A stretch of DNA of 6,141 nt from a bacterium (GTDB taxonomy: Bacteria; Verrucomicrobiota; Verrucomicrobiia; Limisphaerales; UBA11358), in the NCBI GenBank assembly GCA_021781185.1, contig JAJXXI010000082.1, positions 1 through 6,141 of the forward strand. The letters are read 5' to 3'. Below are positions 1-5,696 of this stretch, in pieces. A program made the translations under genes and the position numbers. The notes beneath the pieces were generated by a model. It was not told the DNA's origin. It did no database searches and saw only the letters and a list, made by a program, of their open reading frames with translations. Position 1 is the first letter of the stretch. Every line of letters starts with the position of its first letter.

Positions 1-312
1 CGCCGCCGGCGCCGGGAAGAAAACCAAAAGCAGAAAACCGGCCCACGAAAACAAACAACAACAATGCCCGCCAACCTTGTAGCGTAATTAACCCGCGCTT
101 GAGGTCATTGATTCAAAAACACGCCGGGCGTATGGAGGGCTTTGAGGTGACTTCGCTTTTTCAAACCACGTAATTTGTTAGTCTGGGCCGAACGACGAAA
201 GGATCCGACGCCCAGCGAGGCGGACATCCGTGGCCGGGCCATCGGCGGCAGCACCGGTTACAGTGATTGGAGCATTCCCGTCTCGCTCATGGCCACCTGA
301 GCCGCCGTTGGA

Positions 313-381
313 AAAATTGTCCGGGCAGCGGACGGTGTGGAGTTTAAAGTTCCCCCTTGGCTCCGTGCCGTCCGCAATTTT
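313..381 (+). promoter_or_regulatory. Strong stem-loop, candidate structured 5' leader
   Basis: Bases 328-342 pair with 361-375 in an unbroken 15-pair stem: 12 Watson-Crick pairs plus three G-U pairs in the middle, around an 18-base loop. A 6-pair outer stem (313-318 with 376-381) follows after a 9-base bulge on the 5' side. All three non-Watson-Crick positions are G-U when read as plus-strand RNA, but would be A-C mismatches in minus-strand RNA. The fold therefore favours a transcript running toward the symporter gene. I recognise no known riboswitch or RNA family. It might be a regulatory leader, the 3' end of an upstream transcript, or a degenerate repeat. Confidence 0.45.
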
Positions 382-400
382 GCAGCGCTCGCAAATGGCT

Positions 401-448
401 GCCGGCAAGCATGGCCGGCCTTCACCCGGACGGAGGGGCTGTTTTTTT
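401..448 (+). terminator. GC-rich stems followed by a T-run, weak terminator or attenuator candidate
   Basis: GCCGGC at 401-406 can pair with GCCGGC at 414-419 across a 7-base loop. Alternatively, 417-422 can pair with 435-440 (three G-C or C-G pairs and three G-U), leaving one base before seven Ts at 442-448. A third option pairs CGGACGG at 427-433 with CCGTCCG at 368-374, which would break the large upstream hairpin. The stem closest to the T-run is weak, so this is not a textbook terminator. The mutually exclusive pairings make attenuation conceivable, but nothing here proves it. Confidence 0.25.
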
Positions 449-461
449 GTGTCCAATCAAA

Positions 462-490
462 TTGACACCGCTTATGAAAATCGCTAAATC
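462..490 (+). promoter_or_regulatory. Candidate sigma70-type promoter for the symporter gene
   Basis: A perfect TTGACA at 462-467 is followed 17 bases later by TAAATC at 485-490, which matches the TATAAT consensus at only three of six positions. Transcription from it would begin near 497, leaving about eight bases before the ATG at 505. That fits the lack of any Shine-Dalgarno sequence there. If this is the main promoter, the hairpins upstream are not part of the symporter transcript. The weak -10 box keeps confidence low. Confidence 0.3.
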
Positions 491-504
491 CTTGCCCACA
501 CTTT

Positions 505-2457
505 ATGCAACCCATCCAACTACAGTGGATTGACTACACCGTTCTCATCGCCTATGTCGTTTTTGTGCTGGGCATCGGCTGGGCACTGGCGCGTTACATG
601 AAAACCTCGGCGGACTTTCTCACGTCCGCTCGCTCGATTCCAACCTGGGTCACGGGGCTGGCGTTCATTTCGGCCAATCTGGGCGCACTGGAACTGGTCG
701 GCATGGCGGCCAGCGGCGCCAAATACGGCATCAGCACCGCGCATTTCTACTGGGTGGGGGCGATTCCGGCGATGATCTTTCTGGCCGTGTTCATGATGCC
801 GTTCTACTACGGTTCCAAGGCGCGTTCCGTGCCGGAATACCTGAAAATGCGCTTCGATGAACGGGTCCGGGCGCTGAATTCCGTGGCCTTTGCCGTGATG
901 ACCATTTTCGCCTCGGGCATCTCGATGAACGCGCTGGCGAAGTTGCTGAACCAGTTGCTCGGCTGGGACTACAACCTTGCGCTGTGGATCTGTTCCGGCG
1001 TTGTGCTGCTGTATGTGTTGAAAGGCGGTTTGACCTCGGCGATCTACACGGAAGTGCTTCAGTTTTTCATGATTGTGCTGGGTTTTGCGCCGGTGGTTTA
1101 CCTGGGGCTGAAGGATGTGGGGGGCTGGCACGCGATGAACCACGCGCTGGAAGGCGTGGCGGCCCGCGAGGCGGCGGTGAAGGGCACTGAATACGCCACC
1201 AACGCCTGGACGAGCGCCTGGCAGCCTTTGATCGCCGGGCCGGCGCATAATCCCATGGGCGTGGATCTCTTTGCCATGATTTTCGGTCTCGGCTTCGTGT
1301 TGAGCTTTGGTTATTGGTGCACCAACTTTCTGGTCGTGCAGCGCGCCATGGCGGCCAAAAACATGGCTGCCGCCCGCAACACGCCGCTGGTGGCGGCCGT
1401 TCCGAAGATGTTTTTCCCGTTCCTCGTGATTGTTCCCGGCATGATCGCCGTGGCGCTCACCGCCATGCCGAGCAAGGATTACCGCATCCCGCCGCCGGTC
1501 ATTTCCCAGGAAAAATACACCCAGGCCATGGACCTCGTGAAAAACGCGAATCCCGCCGATTCCGCCACGGCGGTGGTCGCCATCAGCAGTGCGCTGGGCG
1601 AAAAGGTAAATGGCGACAAGCTGGCCAACCTCATCGCGGATAACGCCAAAAGCAAGTTGTCCGACAGTAATATCAAGGAAGGGATTTATAACAGCATTTC
1701 CGCCTATGACTACGACGGGGTGATTCTTTCACTCGTGAAAAAATATTGTCCGCCCGGCCTGCTTGGCCTGGCATTGACCGCGTTGCTGGCGTCGTTCATG
1801 TCCGGCATGGCCGGCAATGTCACGGCGTTCAACACGGTCTTCACCTATGATCTTTACCAGGCATATTTTGTGAAGAACAAGAGCGACCACCACTATTTCT
1901 GGACGGGCAAGGTGATCACCGTGATTGGCATATTGCTGAGCATTGCGGCGGCGTATTTTGCCTCGATGTATAACAACGCAATGGACATCATCCAGCTTGT
2001 ATTCGGTTTCGTGAACGCGCCGCTGTTTGCGACCTTCCTGCTGGGCATGTTCTGGAAGCGGACCACGGGCACGGGCGCATTCCTCGGCCTGTTCGGCGGC
2101 ATCGCCGGCTCGACCCTGTTTCACGCCCTGACCATTGCGAAGGCTAACGTGCCCGGCGTGAAAGGCGCCTATCTATGGAGCATCTTGGGCCATGCGGTGC
2201 CAGAAAAATGCAAGTTTCCAAGTGAAATGGCGCAGAACTTCTGGCTGGCGGCCTTTGCCTTCACCATCTGCCTCCTGCTGACGCTGGCGATCTCGCTGGC
2301 AACCAAATCGCAGAAGACGGATGAACAACTCAAGGGGCTGGTTTATTCGCTCACGCCGAAGATCAAAGCCGATCACCTGCCGGTTTATATGCAGCCGGGT
2401 GTCATCGGCGTCATTCTGCTCATCGCGTGCGTGATTCTGAACATTATTTTCTGGTGA
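505..2457 (+). CDS. Sodium/solute symporter (SSS/SLC5 family), probable sugar transporter
   Basis: An inner-membrane secondary transporter that imports a solute with a cation, usually Na+. The 650 residues give about 14 hydrophobic helices, roughly at 9-30, 50-72, 80-102, 122-148, 154-172, 180-202, 252-276, 296-320, 414-450, 464-487, 492-515, 521-544, 575-600 and 632-650. This is the layout of vSGLT-like members. Family landmarks are GGLTSAIYTEVLQF (174-187), QRAMAAKN (279-286), PPGLLGL (416-422), TYDLYQ (447-452) and FLLGMFWKRTT (511-521). Against vSGLT (aligned from memory), the sugar-site residues K294, Y263 and Q428 are kept as K301, Y270 and Q497, while Q69, E88 and N260 appear as E63, Y82 and S267. 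At the Na2 site, S364 is kept (S433) but S365 is G434. About 60 extra residues lie in the outer loop between helices 7 and 8. No ribosome site precedes the ATG. A small membrane protein gene and galK follow, suggesting galactose or a related sugar, but the substrate is not proven. Confidence 0.93.
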   Translation: MQPIQLQWIDYTVLIAYVVFVLGIGWALARYMKTSADFLTSARSIPTWVTGLAFISANLGALELVGMAASGAKYGISTAHFYWVGAIPAMIFLAVFMMPFYYGSKARSVPEYLKMRFDERVRALNSVAFAVMTIFASGISMNALAKLLNQLLGWDYNLALWICSGVVLLYVLKGGLTSAIYTEVLQFFMIVLGFAPVVYLGLKDVGGWHAMNHALEGVAAREAAVKGTEYATNAWTSAWQPLIAGPAHNPMGVDLFAMIFGLGFVLSFGYWCTNFLVVQRAMAAKNMAAARNTPLVAAVPKMFFPFLVIVPGMIAVALTAMPSKDYRIPPPVISQEKYTQAMDLVKNANPADSATAVVAISSALGEKVNGDKLANLIADNAKSKLSDSNIKEGIYNSISAYDYDGVILSLVKKYCPPGLLGLALTALLASFMSGMAGNVTAFNTVFTYDLYQAYFVKNKSDHHYFWTGKVITVIGILLSIAAAYFASMYNNAMDIIQLVFGFVNAPLFATFLLGMFWKRTTGTGAFLGLFGGIAGSTLFHALTIAKANVPGVKGAYLWSILGHAVPEKCKFPSEMAQNFWLAAFAFTICLLLTLAISLATKSQKTDEQLKGLVYSLTPKIKADHLPVYMQPGVIGVILLIACVILNIIFW

Positions 2458-2470
2458 ACCAAGTAACTGA

Positions 2471-2475
2471 AAGGA
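2471..2475 (+). promoter_or_regulatory. Shine-Dalgarno site of the small membrane protein gene
   Basis: AAGGA at 2471-2475 lies nine bases before the ATG at 2485. It stands out because the symporter, galK, phosphofructokinase and the 112-residue protein genes show no comparable site. It fixes the start codon and supports the very short frame as a real, independently initiated gene. Confidence 0.6.
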
Positions 2476-2484
2476 ACTGATTTT

Positions 2485-2691
2485 ATGGGACTCGATATTC
2501 GCTGGCCAATCGGCCTCATGTTCACGCTCATCGGCGCGCTGCTGACCATTTATGGCGTGGTGGTGAAATCCGACCACGCCATCTCGCTCGGCATCAACAT
2601 CAACCTTATCTGGGGCCTGGTGCTGCTGGTCTTCGGCGTGTTCATGCTGCTCGGCGCGATCAAAGGCAGCAAGACCCCGCCATCGGCCTGA
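2485..2691 (+). CDS. Small two-helix membrane protein, possible symporter accessory subunit
   Basis: A 68-residue protein of unknown function. It has two hydrophobic helices, about 8-27 and 40-59, joined by a short polar loop (KSDHAISLGININ), and a short basic/polar tail (KGSKTPPSA). No cleavable signal peptide or catalytic motif is seen. It begins 27 bases after the symporter stop codon and has its own AAGGA site, so it is almost surely co-transcribed. From memory, similar short proteins with an SLGIN-N-WG core sit beside transporter or sugar genes in Verrucomicrobia, Planctomycetes and Acidobacteria; I cannot verify this here. Some SSS transporters, such as the acetate/substrate type with a DUF4212 subunit, have a small partner. 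A role as a stabilising or regulatory subunit is therefore a reasonable inference from position and topology only. Confidence 0.8.
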   Translation: MGLDIRWPIGLMFTLIGALLTIYGVVVKSDHAISLGININLIWGLVLLVFGVFMLLGAIKGSKTPPSA

Positions 2692-2697
2692 GTCGAA

Positions 2698-2769
2698 GGT
2701 GGAGAATGGAGGGTGGAGGATGGCTTTGGGCCTCCGCTTGTTCCCATCTTCCATCCTCAATCCTCCATC
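2698..2769 (+). repeat. Imperfect inverted repeat of GGA/TGG purine-rich units before galK
   Basis: The left arm (2698-2723) and right arm (2744-2769) are 26 bases each, separated by 20 bases. They match at 21 of 26 positions. Three of the five differences become G-U pairs in plus-strand RNA, so the transcript would fold into a long stable stem with only two mismatches. The arms are built from short repeated GGA, TGGA and GGATGG units. The element starts seven bases after the small gene's stop codon and ends 15 bases before the galK ATG. It may be a dispersed REP- or MITE-like element, an mRNA processing or stability element, or both. It lacks a T-run, so it is not an intrinsic terminator. 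Confidence 0.7.
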
Positions 2770-2784
2770 CGCGTTTTAATTGTC

Positions 2785-3954
2785 ATGACACTCAAAGAAC
2801 TCGCCACTCACATCGCCGCTGAATTTGAAAAACATTATGGCCGTCCGCCGCGCTGGATCGTCGCCGCGCCCGGGCGCGTCAACGTCATCGGCGAACATAC
2901 CGATTACAACGACGGCTTCGTTTTGCCGATGGCCATCGAGCGTTACGCCATCATGGCCGCCGATCCATCCGCCGCGTCATCCTCCTTCTCAATTTACGAC
3001 ACGCACTTCAAGGAAACCGCGACGATTGACGTTTCCGGGCCCGTCGGCAAAGGGCAGCCGAAATGGTCCAACTACATCCGCGGTGTGCTCGCCGGCTTCC
3101 AGAATCGCGGCGTGAAAATACCCGCGCTCGACGTCGCCTTCCTGTCCACCGTGCCGCTCGGGGGCGGATTGAGCAGCAGCGCCGCGCTCGAAGTCTGCAC
3201 CGCCACGCTCATCGAGGCCGCCACCGGCAGGCCGATTGATCCGATCGAGAAGGCGTTGCTCGCGCAGAAGGCGGAGCACGATTTTGCCGGCGTGCCCTGC
3301 GGCATCATGGACCAGTTCATCTCCGCGCTGGGCCGCGAAGGGCATCTGCTCCTGTTGGACTGCCGCACACGCAAGACGGAACTCGTGCCGATGCGCGATC
3401 CTTCGGTGGAACTGCTCGTCGTCAACACCAACGTGAAACACGAACTTGGCTCCGGCGAATACGCCAAACGCCGCGCCGAATGCGAGGATGCCGCGCGGAT
3501 TCTCGGCGTGAAATCCCTCCGCGACGCGACGCCCGACCAGCTCGAAAAAGCCAAAGGCCGGATGAGCGATGTCGTCTATCGCCGCGCCCGTCATGTCATT
3601 GGTGAAATCGAGCGCACCACCCATGCCGCCGAAGGCATTCGCCAGTCCAACTGGCCAACCGTCGGCCAGTTCATGTATGCCAGCCACTATGCGCTGCGTG
3701 ACGATTATGAAGTGAGCTGCCAGGAACTCGACGTGGTCGTGGAAATTGCCGAGGACATCGGCTACCAGGGCGGGGTTTATGGCTGTCGCATGACCGGCGG
3801 CGGATTTGGCGGCTGCTGCGTGGCGCTGGTGAAGTCGGATGCCGTGGAAGCCATCACGAAGAAAATAGCGGCTGATTACAAGGCGAAGACCGGCATCGAA
3901 GCCGCCATCTTTGCCTCCCGTCCCGCCGCCGGTGCGACCATCATCAAGGGCTGA
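2785..3954 (+). CDS. galK: Galactokinase
   Basis: Cytoplasmic GHMP-family kinase that transfers phosphate from ATP to C1 of alpha-D-galactose, giving galactose 1-phosphate, the first committed Leloir step. It is 389 residues long, about the normal length. The galactokinase signature GRVNVIGEHTDYNDG is at 30-44, the phosphate-binding loop PLGGGLSSSAA at 124-134, the catalytic aspartate is D176 in CGIMDQF, with R31 as its likely partner, and the third GHMP motif MTGGGFGG is at 336-343. I chose the ATG at 2785 because MTLKE matches the usual N-terminus (E. coli begins MSLKE). An in-frame GTG at 2713 would add 24 residues encoded by the inverted repeat. No Shine-Dalgarno site is seen. It is third in line after the symporter and small membrane protein and is followed at once by a terminator. 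galT, galE and galM are not in the window. No key residue is missing. Confidence 0.97.
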   Translation: MTLKELATHIAAEFEKHYGRPPRWIVAAPGRVNVIGEHTDYNDGFVLPMAIERYAIMAADPSAASSSFSIYDTHFKETATIDVSGPVGKGQPKWSNYIRGVLAGFQNRGVKIPALDVAFLSTVPLGGGLSSSAALEVCTATLIEAATGRPIDPIEKALLAQKAEHDFAGVPCGIMDQFISALGREGHLLLLDCRTRKTELVPMRDPSVELLVVNTNVKHELGSGEYAKRRAECEDAARILGVKSLRDATPDQLEKAKGRMSDVVYRRARHVIGEIERTTHAAEGIRQSNWPTVGQFMYASHYALRDDYEVSCQELDVVVEIAEDIGYQGGVYGCRMTGGGFGGCCVALVKSDAVEAITKKIAADYKAKTGIEAAIFASRPAAGATIIKG

Positions 3955-3972
3955 GGCGAAGTCAAAAATTAA

Positions 3973-4004
3973 CCCCCGTCGGTTTGCCGGCGGGGGATTT
4001 TTTT
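3973..4004 (+). terminator. Rho-independent terminator after galK
   Basis: CCCCCGTCGG (3973-3982) pairs with CCGGCGGGGG (3987-3996) in a ten-pair stem with one T-G pair and a TTTG loop. Seven Ts follow at 3998-4004. It sits 18 bases past the galK stop codon and should end the symporter-to-galK transcript. On the minus strand the stem is followed by TTAATTTTTG, so it may also stop, less efficiently, the opposing transcript of the gene at 4072-4410. Confidence 0.92.
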
Positions 4005-4071
4005 GCGAATAGAATGATCTTAACGGACGCAGACCATCTCTTGATAAACGACTCGGCCAAAAGTTCCGAAT

Positions 4072-4410
4072 TCATGATTTTGGGTGCTTACGACGTTCTT
4101 CTTCTTTTTTCATGGCGTCACTCCAATCGTCCAAAGCCTTGTTTCCAGCAAAATCTTGTGAAAATGGATCAGACTTCTCGATGCCAGCCCCAATCATGTA
4201 TGTGATAATGCCAGCAATCAAAACTACAAATGCGTATGCCCAATGATATGTCATCGCGTTGTGAAACTGTTCTGGATTACCTGTCTTGGTAATGACTTCA
4301 GGCAGGCTTCTCCCCGCCTGAATGCGAGTAACCCCGCGATATTCGTCGTAACCGGCGCTCGCGAACATTAAGGCACTGGCCAACAGCATCAGACATGAGA
4401 AAATGCGCAT
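4072..4410 (-). CDS. Hypothetical small membrane protein (112 aa)
   Basis: I do not recognise this protein. Residues 3-19 form a hydrophobic N-terminal segment ending ASA-G, which could be a signal peptide cleaved after A19 or a first membrane helix. A polar stretch follows (about 20-54, including TGNPEQF at 43-49), then a clear membrane helix at about 56-77 and a charged C-terminal tail (78-112, with KKEEERRK). Such small proteins with a G...R...NP..F pattern before a helix are common in environmental genomes, but I can name no function. By hand count the gene is about 47% G+C, against about 70% in the middle of galK, so it may be of different origin or under weak codon selection. No Shine-Dalgarno site is visible. 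It is convergent with galK and 143 bases downstream of phosphofructokinase on the same strand. Confidence 0.6.
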   Translation of the reverse strand: MRIFSCLMLLASALMFASAGYDEYRGVTRIQAGRSLPEVITKTGNPEQFHNAMTYHWAYAFVVLIAGIITYMIGAGIEKSDPFSQDFAGNKALDDWSDAMKKEEERRKHPKS

Positions 4411-4513
4411 AATTGTCGAGTTGCCGAACAGTTAATGGGAACCGTCTTTTGCCGGCTGTTTTCTCCACCTTGCCACGGTGCCCTGTGTGGAAGATGCGTT
4501 TAATTTTGGGTTT

Positions 4514-4560
4514 CGATTGAAGACCCAGAAAACCCGGTCTCAAAAACGCGCGTTCAATCG
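4514..4560 (-). other. Stem-loop at the end of the phosphofructokinase gene
   Basis: CGATTGAA (4514-4521) and TTCAATCG (4553-4560) are an exact 8-base inverted repeat overlapping the pfk stop codon. A short inner pairing (GACC/GGTC) lies within the loop. Read on the minus strand the stem is not followed by a T-run, so it is not a classical terminator. It might be a 3' end stabiliser or chance, and no better terminator is seen in 4411-4553. Confidence 0.25.
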
Positions 4561-5696
4561 CCGAGGCAGGTTCCCACTTCGCGCGCGGCTCGCACCCAGG
4601 AGTGATCGGGCGGAACGCATTTGCGCTTGCCGGCAACTTTTTCCAGCGGCACCGGTTCGGTGCCGTCATTGCGGGCGGCCACCATCACGCCGAAATGTTC
4701 CTCGTTGACCAGATCGGCGGCGGCGCTGCCCAGCCGGGTGGCGAGAATGCGGTCGGCCGCGCTGGGTGTGCCGCCGCGCTGAACGTAGCCCAGAATCGTC
4801 ACGCGGGATTCCAGATGGGTCAGTTCTTCGAGGTGTTTGGCCAGCCGCATCGTGTTGCCGGCGTGGCGGACTTCCAGCGTGGCAAGTTCGTGCTTGGCTT
4901 CCTTCTTGTCGTGCAAGGTCTTGGCGCGTTCCAGTTTTTTCTCGGCGGCCAGCAGGGCGCGGGCGTCGTCCCGGCTCATCGCCCCCTCGGCCACGGCCAC
5001 GATGCTGAAATTCGTCCCGTGCCGGCTGCGACGGCGGATCGCTTCGGCAATGCTTTCCACGTCGTAGGGGATTTCGGGAATGAGAATGACATCCGCCCCG
5101 CCCGCGATGCCGGCGCCCAGCGTCAGCCAGCCGGCGCGGTGGCCCATGATTTCGGCCACGATGATGCGGTGATGGCTGTGGGCCGTGCTGTGCAGGCGGT
5201 CCAGTGTGTCGGTGGCGATGTCGAGTGCGGTGGCAAAGCCGAAGGTCGCATCTGTCATGGCCACGTCATTGTCAATGGTCTTGGGCAGGGTGACGACGTT
5301 GAGTCCGGCTTCGTGCAGGCGCAGGGCGTTTTTCTGCGTGCCACCGCCGCCGAGGCAGATGACGCAGTCGAGACCCCATTTCTGGTAATTCTCCTTGATG
5401 ACATCGGTCATGTCGCGCGTGCGACCGTCAATGACCATGCGGTGCGGCTTGTCGCGGCTGGTGCCGAGGATGGTGCCGCCCACGGTGAGAATGCCGGCGA
5501 GCGTGGACTTGTCCAGCTTGATGCGGCGGTTCTCCACGAGGCCGCGGAAACCGTCCCGGAAGCCGATGATTTCCATGCCGTAGTAGCCGAGGGCGGTCTT
5601 GCCGACGCCCCGGATGGCGGCGTTGAGCCCGGGGCTGTCGCCACCCGCAGTGAGAATGCCGATGCGTTTGATTGTTTTGCCCATGCCGCGATCCAT
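4554..5696 (-). CDS. 6-phosphofructokinase, long 'mixed' group (probably ATP-dependent)
   Basis: Cytoplasmic glycolytic enzyme that phosphorylates fructose 6-phosphate to fructose 1,6-bisphosphate. The 380 residues exceed the roughly 320 of E. coli PfkA. Motifs in order: [18 protein letters not shown] (13-30), FRDGFRGL (46-53), [10 protein letters not shown] (115-124), [12 protein letters not shown] (138-149) with catalytic D142, MGHRAGW (184-190), AEGAM (236-240) and [15 protein letters not shown] (302-316). Mapped on E. coli numbering, position 103 is G118 (normally Asp), 104 is G119 (the ATP-type glycine) and 124 is K139 (lysine as in PPi-type and mixed enzymes). E. coli H249 is Y304. A Lys/Ala/Glu-rich helical insert lies at about 240-283. 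This pattern fits the group III/mixed PFKs; G104 argues for ATP, but PPi cannot be excluded. The start may be 5696 or the in-frame ATG at 5684 (MGKTIKRIG); neither has a clear ribosome site. Confidence 0.93.
   Translation of the reverse strand: MDRGMGKTIKRIGILTAGGDSPGLNAAIRGVGKTALGYYGMEIIGFRDGFRGLVENRRIKLDKSTLAGILTVGGTILGTSRDKPHRMVIDGRTRDMTDVIKENYQKWGLDCVICLGGGGTQKNALRLHEAGLNVVTLPKTIDNDVAMTDATFGFATALDIATDTLDRLHSTAHSHHRIIVAEIMGHRAGWLTLGAGIAGGADVILIPEIPYDVESIAEAIRRRSRHGTNFSIVAVAEGAMSRDDARALLAAEKKLERAKTLHDKKEAKHELATLEVRHAGNTMRLAKHLEELTHLESRVTILGYVQRGGTPSAADRILATRLGSAAADLVNEEHFGVMVAARNDGTEPVPLEKVAGKRKCVPPDHSWVRAAREVGTCLGD

Larger units (their letters stand above)
1..504. other. Non-coding region upstream of the symporter gene
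   Basis: I see no convincing gene here. The open frames present on both strands have no recognisable domain, start poorly and overlap one another, as expected by chance in GC-rich DNA. The first 120 bases are AT-richer, with A-rich stretches near 20-65. The right half carries a strong hairpin (313-381), a second group of stems ending in a T-run (401-448) and a TTGACA box (462-467), each listed separately. A weak promoter-like pair, TTGATT at 108-113 and TATGGA at 131-136 with 17 bases between, could start a long leader transcript. Its -10 box matches the consensus at only three of six positions, so I do not list it as a feature. Confidence 0.6.

Noticed and set aside
1..54. Minus-strand reading that resembles the start of a signal peptide from a TTG codon near 54 (hydrophobic run ending in PAPAA)
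   Set aside because: It needs a TTG start, two other frames look equally hydrophobic because of the T-rich strand, and the gene body is outside the window. It is too weak to annotate.
178..515. Several overlapping open frames of 85-92 residues on both strands
   Set aside because: They lack homology I can recognise and overlap the hairpin region. One overlaps the symporter start, and none has a ribosome site.
520..1248. A 242-residue minus-strand frame inside the symporter gene
   Set aside because: It is Arg- and His-rich antisense translation of membrane-protein codons without any recognisable motif.
2713..2784. GTG start at 2713 for galactokinase
   Set aside because: The extra 24 residues are encoded by the inverted repeat and do not resemble galactokinase. 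The ATG at 2785 gives the usual N-terminus.
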